Shown: positions 45,114 through 55,243 of the stretch, piece after piece
Position numbering within the stretch: position 1 is the stretch's first letter
Layout: each line of letters opens with the position of its first letter
NCBI RefSeq assembly: GCF_016864575.1
Contig: NZ_CP044125.1
Location: 2,958,001 to 3,022,000 of the forward strand
Reading direction: 5' to 3'
DNA from: Rhizobium sp. BG4
Lineage (GTDB): Bacteria > Pseudomonadota > Alphaproteobacteria > Rhizobiales > Rhizobiaceae
DNA: 64,000 nt
Position numbers and translations under genes: made by a program
Notes under the pieces: model-generated
Seen by the model: only the letters and a program-made list of their open reading frames with translations
Databases searched by the model: none
What the model was told of the DNA's origin: nothing

Positions 45114-45742
45114 GTGACAAGGGCTCGGCGGGACGCGTGCCATTCAAGGTCACCAGGCGGGCAATGGTATTGTCAGCATCGGCAGGACTGGTTGTCGGCT
45201 TCGCAACAATCGTTGCCTACACTGGTCTGCAGAAGTTCAACGCAAGAACCGCTGGTGGTCCAGCAGCCCAAGCAAGCTACGATTTTCAGCTGACGAGAGC
45301 GGACGGAGGGGCGTTCTCCGGCGGCGAGTTGCGCGGACGTCCGTTCCTGGTATTTCTGGGGTTCACGAGTTGCCCTGAAATTTGCCCGACGACATTGTAC
45401 GAACTCTCCGCTCGCATGCGCGAGGTGGGGCCGTCGATGGATGCCGTTCTGCCGATTTTCATCAGCGTGGATCCGGATCGTGACAGCGCGGAGATTCTGG
45501 CGCGCTACATGACTTCATTCGATCCGCGGATCGTCGCGCTCCGGGGGAGCGTGGCTGAGACCGACAAGGCAGTCGCCGCGTTTGGCGCCTACTATAAGAG
45601 GTTCGCAATCGATGACGATTACACCGTCGATCATACGGCGGTGGTGATGCTGTACGATGCGGCGGGGAAGCTTCAGAGCACGCTCGACACGCACGAGACG
45701 CCGGATGCGCAACGCAAGAAACTCTCGATGCTGGCTTCTTGA
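45110..45742 (+). CDS. SCO1/SenC copper chaperone
   Basis: 210 residues from ATG 45110, overlapping the merR stop. One N-terminal membrane anchor (AMVLSASAGLVVGFATIVAY), then the thioredoxin-like SCO domain with TSCPEICP (C88, C92) and the distal His in YTVDHTAVV. It delivers copper to cytochrome oxidase or acts as a thiol reductase. Probably co-regulated with the MerR gene. Confidence 0.92.
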   Translation: MSDKGSAGRVPFKVTRRAMVLSASAGLVVGFATIVAYTGLQKFNARTAGGPAAQASYDFQLTRADGGAFSGGELRGRPFLVFLGFTSCPEICPTTLYELSARMREVGPSMDAVLPIFISVDPDRDSAEILARYMTSFDPRIVALRGSVAETDKAVAAFGAYYKRFAIDDDYTVDHTAVVMLYDAAGKLQSTLDTHETPDAQRKKLSMLAS

Positions 45743-45817
45743 TGCGGGCCGTCATGGTAGGCCGATCTCGGTCTTGGAGGGCGGTCGCACTGTCGCGCGA
45801 CCGGTCCTGTATGGAAA

Positions 45818-45847
45818 GGCCCGCGGCCGTACTCAGGGCCGCGGGCC
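45818..45847. terminator. Strong hairpin, likely terminator
   Basis: 11-bp arms GGCCCGCGGCC / GGCCGCGGGCC around an 8-base loop, between the convergent sco and zinc-ribbon genes. No T run follows on either strand, so Rho-independence is not certain. Confidence 0.6.
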
Positions 45848-45916
45848 TCCTTCGCTCCGTTCCGCTGCCTCGGGGAGCAGGCTTCGTGAGGGAATCACAG
45901 AACGTCGCGCGAAGAA

Positions 45917-46198
45917 CTAATCGAAAATTCTTGAGAGGAACGAGCGGTGTCCGTGGCGAGAGCCATGGCCATCATCACGGCGGCCGTGGCCTGAGTTTTC
46001 GTATGGGTCCCGGTGGGTTCTCGAAGAGTCTTGAGAAGGTGCCGAGCTTCGCTCGATGATCTTGTCGAGTTCCCCGCGATCTAGCCATACCCCGCGGCAG
46101 TTTGGGCAATAGTCGATTTCCACACCCTGCCTATCGGTCATGAGGAGCCCTGTGCCGCATCTCGGGCACGGCATTCTTCTGGCTTGTCCGCCGTCCAT
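45917..46198 (-). CDS. Zinc-ribbon (TFIIB-type) protein
   Basis: 93 residues from ATG 46198 (GGAG six bases upstream; an ATG at 46210 is possible). Zinc ribbon CPRCGTG ... CPNCRGVWLDRGELD, the zf-TFIIB pattern, then a His/Arg/Ser-rich tail (GHGRRDDGHGSRHGHRS) able to bind metal. Function of the family unknown. Confidence 0.82.
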   Translation of the reverse strand: MDGGQARRMPCPRCGTGLLMTDRQGVEIDYCPNCRGVWLDRGELDKIIERSSAPSQDSSRTHRDPYENSGHGRRDDGHGSRHGHRSFLSRIFD

Positions 46199-46352
46199 TT
46201 CGATCTCCATTCGGTATCTCTGCGGGCAATGTAGGACCTCACCCAACTAGAGGGGCAAGGGTTTTTTTGCACGATGATCTGCTCCGCCCAATGGGCCGAA
46301 AGGTTGAGAAAAGGACGACCGTTCAGTAGACTCGTCGGACAGGTGAGATTCT

Positions 46353-46724
46353 ATGATCCGAACTATCTTCATCGCTATGGTCATTCTTCTGACGACTTTA
46401 GTCAGCGCTAAAGCTTGCTTTTCAAGCGGGGATGCCCCGCAGCAAGCACGATACGAGGCGTCGCTGGAAACCAACGGAGCGGCAGCTGTCGATCTCAGCA
46501 TCGGGCATGCACACGATAATCACCATTTCGTCGATAAAGCTCTGCAGTCCGCTTTGATGGGCCTCTTATCTGTGATCTACGTGGGTCACTATTCCGGCAG
46601 CGTGCTAAGCCTCAGCGGCCAGCGGCTTGCCCCGGCGGACCGTCCGCCAATCTCAGGTCGCGTCAGCATTCTCACGCAATCACCTAACGTGTTTCAGCAA
46701 GCCGTGCCTCTCGTCATCGCATGA
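46353..46724 (+). CDS. Small exported protein, His-containing
   Basis: 123 residues. Signal peptide (FIAMVILLTTLVSAKA) then a mature part with HAHDNHHFVD and a hydrophobic middle (LMGLLSVIYVGHY). Resembles the short proteins at 34059 and 39325 in plan. A periplasmic metal-binding role is plausible but unproved. Confidence 0.5.
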   Translation: MIRTIFIAMVILLTTLVSAKACFSSGDAPQQARYEASLETNGAAAVDLSIGHAHDNHHFVDKALQSALMGLLSVIYVGHYSGSVLSLSGQRLAPADRPPISGRVSILTQSPNVFQQAVPLVIA

Positions 46725-46828
46725 CATAGAGATCGCGGCTGCTCTGAGAGGGCCGCGATGTCATCTGAAGTCCAACACCCGGGATGTTCTTTCCCGGCGA
46801 GCCTGTGCAAATCGCCGAGGTGCTCATC

Positions 46829-48582
46829 ATGAGCCTCGTCTCGAAGATCGTGGCGGCCAGGCGCCGAAGCCACTTGAAGCTCGGGAATGGCCGCTCCGGC
46901 AACGGCAGGGAGCGAAACCACCAACTTCAGAGGCGGTCACGCGTGCTCCTGGTTATGATCGCGCTGTCGGTTTCCTTCGGCGCAAGTGCCGTGCGGCTGG
47001 TTCAGTACGGTGTCCGAGATCCATTGGCGACGTCGGACATCCTGCCACCGGACAAGCTGCTTGCCTCGCGTCCCGATATCCTGGATCGGAACGGCCAGCT
47101 TTTGGCGACGGACATTCGGACCGTTTCGCTATTTGCCGAACCCAATCGCATCGTTGATATCGACGAAGCCGTTGAGAAGCTCGGCACGGTGTTTCCAGAC
47201 CTCGATCGAAAGGCGACCTACACGAAGCTTTCTGCGAAGGCGTCACGCTTTGCTTGGCTTCGCCGGCAGCTCACTCCTCGCCAACAGAGTGACATCCTGG
47301 CACTAGGCATCCCCGGCGTCGGCTTCCGACCGGAAAAGAAACGCTTCTATCCCGGCGGCCCCTCGGCTGCTCATGTCTTGGGGTATGTCGATATCGACAA
47401 TCGCGGCGTCGCGGGCATGGAGCGGTATCTCGACCAGCAGGGACTGTTGGATCTCCGGGCGACGGGGATGACGGCCGACGTGCCTTTGGAGCCCGTTACG
47501 CTTTCCATCGACTTGCGTGTTCAGAGCATTGTGCGTGATGTGGTTGCCAACGCGATGGTGGCGTACAAGGCCGAAGCAGCCGGCGCGGTCGTGCTCGACG
47601 TGGAGACAGGCGAGATCATCGCCATGGCATCTGTGCCCGATTTTGATCCCAATCAGCCCTCGCGGACGCTTGCTGATGGCAGCATCGACAAGGAATACGA
47701 GAAGGGCTGGTTCAATCGCATCAGCAACGCGACCTTTGAGATGGGGTCAACCTTCAAGAGCTTCACGCTGGCCATGGGCCTGGATGAAGGCAAGATAACA
47801 CTCAATTCGGTGGTCGATGCATCAAGGCCAATCCGCATGGGCGGGTTCACCATCAAAGACTTCAAGGGGAAGAACAGGGCGCTGACGATCCCCGAGGTGT
47901 TCCAGTATTCGTCGAACATCGGAACTGCCGCAGTCGCAGACATGGTTGGGATTGATCGGCATCGGGAATTCCTGACGAGGCTCGGATTACTCTCCAAGAT
48001 GGAAACGGAGATGCCGGGTGTAGCAACTCCCACGCAGCCGCGGACTTGGAAGAAGATCAATTCGGTCACGATCTCCTTCGGTCACGGTGTTGCGACGACG
48101 CCGTTGCAGACAGCAGTGGCTGCGGCCGCCCTGATCAACGGCGGCAACCTCGTCCCTCCCACTTTCCTTCCTCGGACCGTGTCCGAGGCGAGAGAGATCT
48201 CCAAGGTCGTCATTAAGGATCAGACAAGCGCCGACATGCGATACCTATACTCTTGGAACGGTTTGAAAGGATCGGGACGGAGCGCGCAGGTGGCAGGGTT
48301 CAACGTTGGGGGCAAGACCGGGACGGCGGACAAGGTGATCAATGGGCGTTACGCCAGCGATATGAATTTCAACGCGTTTGTAGCGGCGTTCCCGATGGAC
48401 AAACCCAAATACATCGTCCTGTCCATTATCGATGCGCCCAGAACAGGTGAACATGGGGCAGGACGGCGGCATCGACCGCGGCGCCGATGATCAAGTCGAT
48501 CATTGGCAGGACAGCGCCGTTGCTCGGTGTCGAGCCTCGGTTCGGCGGCCCCGACCTCGACTACGAACTGGCGGATTACTAG
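46829..48582 (+). CDS. ftsI: FtsI/PBP3-like penicillin-binding protein, frameshifted as given
   Basis: 584 codons once one G is added to the GGGG run 48455-48458; the new junction GEHGGRTAASTAAPMIKSII matches the alphaproteobacterial FtsI C-terminus, and the current 568-residue frame ends in a spurious Arg-rich tail. One membrane helix (LLVMIALSVSFGASAVRLV), PBP dimer domain, and transpeptidase motifs STFK (about 308), SSN (about 361) and KTG (about 495). It cross-links septal peptidoglycan. A chromosomal ftsI is expected elsewhere in such a genome, so this is probably an extra copy with a special envelope role. Confidence 0.85.
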
Positions 48583-48590
48583 GTCGCTGC

Positions 48591-49610
48591 CTAGGCGCCA
48601 GTCCGAGGCTGCTGACCGCAAGCCGGACGAGAGGTCGAGGAATTGGATGAGCCTTTTGCCCTTCCAATGTCGACCACGACCGGTAGGTGGTTCGAGCCGT
48701 ACATTGGCCCCGTTCTGCGATTGCTCACGCCCAACGAACCCGATACCGCCACATGATCGATCGTCGATCCTAGAAAAACATAGGGATAGAGCTTCAGGCT
48801 GAACCTGCTTGTTATGAACGGGTTGCCTGATCCTGCGTCCGCAAGCCCGCCTGCGGCCAACGCCTCGTTGAAGAAGGGCGAGGTGCTGGGCGTGTTCCAG
48901 TCCCCGGCGACGATGACGTCCGAGCTGACCCCGTCACCAGATGCGGACTTAGCCATCGTCGACAGATGCATGTTTCGCTCCCGCCACTGATCAATGGAAC
49001 GAGGAGTTTCGGGATGGATCGCATACAGGACAAGCGGACGGTCCCAGCCACCAAGCTCCAGACGTATCGGCCGCTTGTGGAATTCTGTTCCGATCGATGG
49101 GTCGGTGACCGGGCCTTCGCTCTTGATCGGCAGCTTGGAAAAGACCTTCACACGATCGTAGGCCATCAGGTCGCGGGTACTCTCGTAGCCGAACATCGCC
49201 AGTCCACGGATAGGGTCCTGCCAAGCGTCCGGCGTCTCCTGAAGTACGAGGATGTCTGGTTGCTCCTCACGCACGAAGTCGAGAAACCGATCCGGTGGCG
49301 AGGTGATTTCGATGAAGAGGTTGGCAGTTACGACTCGTAGCTCGCACCGATCCGCCTTCTGCGCGGTGTGGGTGGTCAGGTAGGGGTAGAGCGAAATCAA
49401 CAGCCCGATCAGGCTCACGGCGATAGCCAACCTAGATTTCATAAGGAACGAGGTCAGTGTCAGGGCGATGCCAGCCAGGACCACGTACTGCCACGCGAAG
49501 GTGGCGAGATCCAGAAGCCAGAACTTGGCTGCCAGTCCTGTGACAATTACAACGAACGCCAGGAAGCCGGAGCCTGCCAACGCAAGCAGGCGGCGGATTG
49601 CGGTGCTCAT
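48591..49610 (-). CDS. Endonuclease/exonuclease/phosphatase-family membrane protein
   Basis: 339 residues. Three N-terminal membrane helices (residues 5-85), then the EEP domain: VTANLFIEITS, PDILVLQET with a catalytic Glu, VIVAGDWNTPSTSPFF and final SNHLPVVVDI. EEP enzymes cleave phosphodiesters or phosphomonoesters; the membrane-bound form acts outside the cytoplasm. Tail after residue 315 is Ser-rich and low-complexity. Confidence 0.87.
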   Translation of the reverse strand: MSTAIRRLLALAGSGFLAFVVIVTGLAAKFWLLDLATFAWQYVVLAGIALTLTSFLMKSRLAIAVSLIGLLISLYPYLTTHTAQKADRCELRVVTANLFIEITSPPDRFLDFVREEQPDILVLQETPDAWQDPIRGLAMFGYESTRDLMAYDRVKVFSKLPIKSEGPVTDPSIGTEFHKRPIRLELGGWDRPLVLYAIHPETPRSIDQWRERNMHLSTMAKSASGDGVSSDVIVAGDWNTPSTSPFFNEALAAGGLADAGSGNPFITSRFSLKLYPYVFLGSTIDHVAVSGSLGVSNRRTGPMYGSNHLPVVVDIGRAKGSSNSSTSRPACGQQPRTGA

Positions 49611-49723
49611 TGGGTTGCTCCTTCAGGTGGGGAAGCGGACGGGCGCAACGACAAGATACACCGTCAAGATGAAGAATCTGTCGGCGCCCCGGCCCGGGTA
49701 CGACTGCGGAGCTAATTTTTCTC

Positions 49724-49754
49724 TTGAACCTATAGCGACATGAGGTTGTAGGAC
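49724..49754 (+). promoter_or_regulatory. MerR-type promoter before the P-type ATPase gene
   Basis: -35 TTGAAC (49724-49729), spacer of 19 bases (49730-49748) and -10 TAGGAC (49749-49754). The long spacer carries an imperfect dyad (ACCTATAG ... CATGAGGT), the signature of ZntR/CadR/CueR-type promoters. The MerR protein at 44688-45113 is the likely regulator. Confidence 0.6.
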
Positions 49755-49783
49755 TCGAATATCAAAATTTCGAGGTTGCCCCC

Positions 49784-52452
49784 ATGAACGAGATTTTAAA
49801 GACAAAGTACCGCGTCGACGGGATGGATTGTGCCTCGTGCGCGTCCAAAATCGACACAGCGGCCCGGCGCACTGATGGCATCGAGGACGTCTCTGTCTCG
49901 GTGACTGCCGGAACAATGACCGTGAGCCACGTCGCTTCTGCCGATCTCTCCAAGATGGAGAAGAAGATCAGCGGACTGGGTTACTCGCTGTTTCCATTGC
50001 CCAAGGCAGTGGCGACGGAGGCGAAGCCCGCCAGTTCGCACCAGCATGATAATCACGATAGTCACGATCACAGTTGCAACGGCCACGGCCACGCGCATGA
50101 GCGCGAGGGTCATGATCATGGCGCTGATGATCATGAGCATGATCACGGCCACCATCACCACGGTCATGATCACGACCATGACCATGACCATGACCATGGC
50201 CATCATAATCATAGCCACGCTCATCAATCCGAGACTTCTTCCGGACGATCCGGTGTTAGGCTCGACGAAATCGATGCAGGACTCCAGGACGCGGCGGGCA
50301 TGACCCGGTTCCGGATTGGGGGCATGGATTGCGCTTCGTGCGCGACAAAGATCGACACCGCGGTCCGACGTATCGATGGCGTAGATGACGTTTCGGTGTC
50401 GGTAACCGCAGGAACCATGACTGTCCGACACAAGACCCCTATCGACAACGTTATCATCGAGAAGCAGGTCACCAGCCTCGGCTATTCGATTGCGACATCC
50501 GTGCCGTCAGGGGCGCTCGACCACGCAGGTCATACACACGACCACTCTGCTGAAGGGCTGCATGGCCATGATCATGGTCCGATGAATGGCCCTTGGTGGA
50601 AAAGTCGCAAGGGACGGCTGACCATCGCATCTGGGCTCGCACTTGTAGTGGCCTATGGTGTCGGGCACTTGGTTCCGTCAATCTCTTCGTACGCCTTCAT
50701 CGTCGCCATGCTCGTCGGGCTCGTGCCAATCGCCAGAAGAGCAATTATGGCCGCCCGAGCCGGAACGCCTTTCTCGATCGAGATGCTCATGACGATCGCT
50801 GCGGTCGGGGCTGTGTTCATAAATGCCGGGGAGGAGGCGGCTACGGTCGTCTTCCTGTTCCTGGTCGGCGAACTGCTCGAGGGCGTTGCGGCTGGAAAGG
50901 CGAGAGCCAGTATTCAGTCTCTGACGAAGCTGGTGCCGAAAATGGCGCTGGTCGAAGCCGACGGAAAGACGAGGGAAGTCCCAGCCGAGGATGTTCAGGT
51001 CGGAGCGGTCATTCTTGTTCGTCCGGGCGATAGGGTGTCGGCCGATGGCGTGATTATTTCCGGCGAAAGCGCTATCGACGAAGCCCCCGTCACTGGTGAG
51101 AGCGTGCCTGTACGCAAGGGAGTGGATGACCAGGTCTTCGCAGGCACGGTCAATGGCGACGCGGCACTGCGAGTCCGGGTCACCGCGGCGGCGGCAGACA
51201 ATACGATCGCGCGCGTAGTGAAGCTGGTCGAGGAGGCCCAGGAATCCAAGGCTCCGACCGAACGCTTCATTGACAGGTTCTCGCGCTACTATACGCCGGG
51301 CGTCGTCGTCGTTGCTGCCTTGGTTGCCGTAGTTCCTCCGCTGCTCGGCTTCGGAGGCTGGGCCGAATGGGTCTACAAGGGACTGGCGATCCTGTTGATC
51401 GGATGCCCTTGTGCTCTTGTTATCTCAACGCCGGCTGCAATTGCGGCATCCCTGTCTTCGGGTGCACGGCGCGGCCTGCTGTTGAAGGGTGGCGCAGTGC
51501 TGGAATCGCTCGGCAAGATCAATGCCGTCGCACTCGACAAGACCGGAACTCTCACCGAAGGAAAGCCGAAGGTCACTGACGTTCTCGATTTCGGGATGAC
51601 GTCTGCGGAGGTTCTCAGGATTTCCGCGGCTCTCGAGACTGGATCGAGCCATCCGCTCGCGCTCGCAATCCTGCGCAAGGCGGAAGAAGACGGTATTTCA
51701 ATTCCATCTTCATCAGAGGCGAAGGCTCTCGGTGGCAAGGGCGTCACGGCAACCGTCGAAGGCAAGGATGTGCTTCTGGGATCGCCGTCAGCCGCTGCGG
51801 AGCGTGCTGCGCTCTCGGAAGAACAGCAGGCGGCGATCACCCGCCTGAACGACGAGGGCAAGACTGTCTCGGTTCTCGTTGTGCAAGGTGCGCTTGCGGG
51901 TGCTATCGCAATGCGCGACGAACCTCGCCCGGATGCGCGTGATGGCCTGCAAGAACTGAAAGATCTTGGAGTGCAGACGGTCATGCTTACTGGCGATAAC
52001 AGCCGGACGGCTTCGGCGATTGGCAAGCAGCTTGGCATCGCCGTCAAAGCGCAGCTTCTTCCTCAGGACAAGCAGAGGATCGTCGGTGAGATGAAGGGGC
52101 TGGGACTGACCGTCGCTAAGGTCGGCGATGGCATCAATGATGCTCCCGCTCTCGCTGCTGCGGATGTGGGAATTGCCATGGGCGGCGGCACGGATGTGGC
52201 TCTGGAAACTGCAGACGCTGCGGTCCTGCACGGCCGTGTCTCCGACATCGCGCGGATGATCAAGTTGTCGAAGAGGACGATGCGCAACATCTACCAGAAC
52301 ATCACGATCGCCCTTGGCCTGAAGGCGGTGTTCCTCGTCACCACAATCATCGGCCTTACGGGCCTCTGGCCAGCCATCCTTGCCGACACGGGGGTACCGT
52401 CCTCGTCACGATGAATGCGCTGCGACTTCTTCGGGGCGCCTCGGACGCCTAG
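49784..52452 (+). CDS. Heavy-metal P1B-type ATPase (Zn/Cd/Pb), frameshifted near the end as given
   Basis: 889 codons after adding one G to the run 52390-52394; this restores the family end ADTGGTVLVTMNALRLL. Two heavy-metal-associated domains (MDCASC, C16/C19 and about C183/C186), a His-rich linker between them (HDHDHDHDHGHHNH) and another after the second. Core: CPC in GCPCALV (about 540), DKTGTLTEGKP (about 585) and MLTGDN. It exports divalent soft metals with ATP. A MerR-type promoter lies just upstream. The extreme His linker fits a zinc or cadmium load. Confidence 0.92.
50047..50222 (+). repeat. His-codon-rich microrepeat in the P-type ATPase linker
   Basis: Clustered CAT/CAC-GAC/GAT codons encode alternating His-Asp/Glu/Gly, with a perfect CATGACCATGAC run. 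In-frame expansion of such repeats can change metal-binding capacity; its length may vary between strains. Confidence 0.85.
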
Positions 52453-52537
52453 AGCGAATTCCAACAATCCACAGCACTCAGATGCTTCGCGGCGCAAGGC
52501 CGTCGCGAAGCCTTCATACAACGGAGAATGATATCGC

Positions 52538-53254
52538 ATGCCCATGACGGTCGTCCTGACGCGCCGCCGACTTCTGGCACTTTCAGCAACAATCGGCGCG
52601 ACGCCACTTGCAGGCTGCGCCACCAGCTCAGGCCAACCCGTTGTTGCGCCGTTGCCCTTTGATCGTCCAAGGCCAAGTCGCCCGGTTGGTCCGCCGAGCC
52701 CCCAGGAACTCGCTTCGATGTACGCCGCGGTTGTCGATGACGGATTGGCAATTCCTGCCGCGCCATACACGAAGATCGACCCTCAGTTCTATCGGCAGCG
52801 GGTTGTCGATCCTACGGGTGAAGCTCCGGGAACGGTCGTCGTCGATACCCCGAAGAGGTTTCTGTACGTCGTAGAGCCGGGTGGAACCGCTATGCGGTAT
52901 GGCGTTGGCATTGGGCGCGAAGGTTTCGCGTGGCAAGGCGACGGGGTCATCCAGTGGCGGCAGAAATGGCCGCGATGGAAGCCGCCGAACGAGATGGTCG
53001 CCAGGCAACCCGAGTTGAAGAAATACTCGATCGCGAACGGTGGGATGGCTGGTGGCCTGGATAACCCGCTGGGTGCTCGTGCGCTGTATATCTTCTCGGA
53101 CGGGCAGGACACGCTTTATCGCCTCCATGGCAATCCCGATTGGCGATCCATCGGAAAGGCGGTCTCATCCGGATGTGTCCGGTTGTTGAACCAGGACGTG
53201 ATCGATCTCTATGCGCGAGTGCCGTTCAAGGCCCGCATCGTGGTGCGCCAATAG
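52538..53254 (+). CDS. L,D-transpeptidase (YkuD/ErfK) lipoprotein
   Basis: 238 residues. N-terminus with TRRRLLALSATIGATPLAGC, a Tat-like and lipobox start. YkuD domain TVVVDTPKRFLYVVEPGGTA, YRLHGNPDWRSIG and SSGCVRLLNQDV with catalytic His and Cys. It makes 3-3 cross-links or anchors proteins to peptidoglycan. A second L,D-transpeptidase is at 41709-42755. Confidence 0.93.
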   Translation: MPMTVVLTRRRLLALSATIGATPLAGCATSSGQPVVAPLPFDRPRPSRPVGPPSPQELASMYAAVVDDGLAIPAAPYTKIDPQFYRQRVVDPTGEAPGTVVVDTPKRFLYVVEPGGTAMRYGVGIGREGFAWQGDGVIQWRQKWPRWKPPNEMVARQPELKKYSIANGGMAGGLDNPLGARALYIFSDGQDTLYRLHGNPDWRSIGKAVSSGCVRLLNQDVIDLYARVPFKARIVVRQ

Positions 53255-53319
53255 CGAGTTGAAGTGGGCGTTTCCTGGCGGTCTCGTCGACCGCGAACGT
53301 CCATTGCGAGGACCATATC

Positions 53320-55232
53320 GTGCCAAACAGAAAGGCGATTCTGCAATCGCTCGGAAACACAGCGGCCATAGCTGCCGACGGGCGTCGACCCGTCGAGCGC
53401 CGAGAAGTGTCCAGAAGATGGCTGGCAGGTACCGCGCTGACCGGGTTGACGTCTACTGTCCTCATGGGTGTCGCACTGTTCGCCGCGGTGGACGGACGAC
53501 AGCAGCTGGCCGTCCCGGCCGAAGCGGTCGTGCCGGATGGGGAAGGAGCGCACGTCGGGGAAGCGGTTGCCCGCGGCGACAGAGTAGTCGGAACGCTGAA
53601 GGCCGCCCGCGCATCGGATCGTAGCGTGCTTGAGCTTTCGACGGTCGCAAGGGAAAATGATCGGGACGTCATTCGCAAGCAGCCCTATGCTCACGTCCGT
53701 ATGCAGCTGGCGGCGAGCAATACGCCCGCTACGAGTTACCCTCGGTTCGACCCCGCCGCCGTATTGCTCGCCGCTCCCGCGGCCGGATCGCGGGCCGTCG
53801 AAGAAGGTTCCTTGTACGCGGCTCAAGTCGAGACCGAGGTCGAGTTGAAAACCGCTGCGCTTGTATCGACTTCCGGCCTGAGCCTTGACCCGATAGAACG
53901 TTGGAAGAGGTAGAGGCATCAGTGCGGTCCGATGGCGCCACGCTGCTGGATGGCGCCACGGTGGCGACAGCATATGTCGATCCCCAGAGGTTCTCCGACG
54001 TTGATGAGCCCATCGATCTTGGAACCGCGGCGCGCATCGTTGAGCAGAACGTTTCGTTTTCAACGGTCTCACCTATCGGCGGCGAGACAGAGCAGTTCGC
54101 GGAAGACATCATTAAGATCGGCGGAACGACTACAGTTGCTGCGGCGCTGAGATCTGCCGGCTATCCGGCGCCGCAGTCGGAACTCATCGCGACCACGTTG
54201 TCGGGAGCGCTGGGCGTGAACTCGGTTGACGCTGGTGATTTCCTCCGGATGGGCCTTATTCAACGAGGGCGGGACCTGAGAGTTGTGCGGGCTAGCCTCT
54301 ATCAAGGCGACATGCACCGCGGCAGCGTCGCACTTGACGACCGCGGCCGCTTTGTCTCCGCGGCGGAGCCTGCACGATACTCGCTCGGCGATGGCGGGGT
54401 TACAATCGGGGCAGCGCAGCCGAGCAATCTCCCCAAGATTTACGATGGCCTTTATCAAGCGGCGCTCAGCTACGGAATGACACTCGATTTGGCCGCAACA
54501 GTCGTCCGGACCGTTGCACCGACAGTCGATCTGCAGGCGCCTCTGAAGCCATCCGATAGCCTCGAGGCGTTCTTTTCGTCAGAGCCGAATGGCCAAGCTG
54601 GGAAAGGGTCGGAGCTACTCTATTTCAAGGTTCGCTTCGGCGACCGGGAGTCCAAATTCTATCGCTTTCGCGATCCAGCGGATGGCCAGATAGGGTACTT
54701 CGACGAGAATGGAAAAAGCCTGCGTCAGTTCTTGCTTCGCAGTCCTGTTCCTACTGCCGTGGCGAATTCCAGCTATGGAATGCGGCAGCACCCTATTCTC
54801 GGATTCGCAAGGATGCATACCGGGGTGGATTATCCGGCCCCGCGCGGCACGCCAATCCTATCGTCAGGGGATGGTACCGTTCTCAAGGCAGGCTGGGATA
54901 CAGGTGGCTACGGAAACCAAACTCTCATTCGCCATTCCAACGGCTATGTCTCGTCGTACAGTCACCAAAGCGCCATAGCCAAAGCAGTGGTGTCTGGCGC
55001 CAGAGTGCGCCAGGGACAGGTTATCGGTTATATAGGCTCGACTGGGATGGCCACTGGTTCGCATCTTCACTACGAATTGCTGGTGAACGGGCGCCGCGTT
55101 GACCCCTTCAAGGTTCGGCTGCCAACGGCAGGGTCACTAAAGGACGAGCGACTGACCAAGTTTCAAGTGGAGCGCTCGCGGATCGATGCCCTCCTTGACG
55201 CCCCACCCAAATCAAGTTCGGAAGACACCTGA
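53320..55232 (+). CDS. M23 peptidoglycan endopeptidase, frameshifted as given
   Basis: Two frames join at the CCC run 53889-53891 with one added C into 637 codons (LSLDPDRTLEEVEASV). GTG start with AGGA upstream. One membrane helix (GTALTGLTSTVLMGVALF), a long periplasmic stalk, a LysM/opacity-like middle, and the zinc peptidase: H in RMHTGVDYPA, D in the same motif, and HLHYEL. It cuts peptidoglycan cross-links. It follows the L,D-transpeptidase and precedes czcD by 11 bases. Confidence 0.86.
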
Positions 55233-55243
55233 CGGAGATCGAC

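Noticed and set aside
45739..46059. 106-residue plus-strand frame after sco
   Set aside because: It covers the hairpin and the 3' end of the zinc-ribbon gene and has no ribosome site or family likeness.
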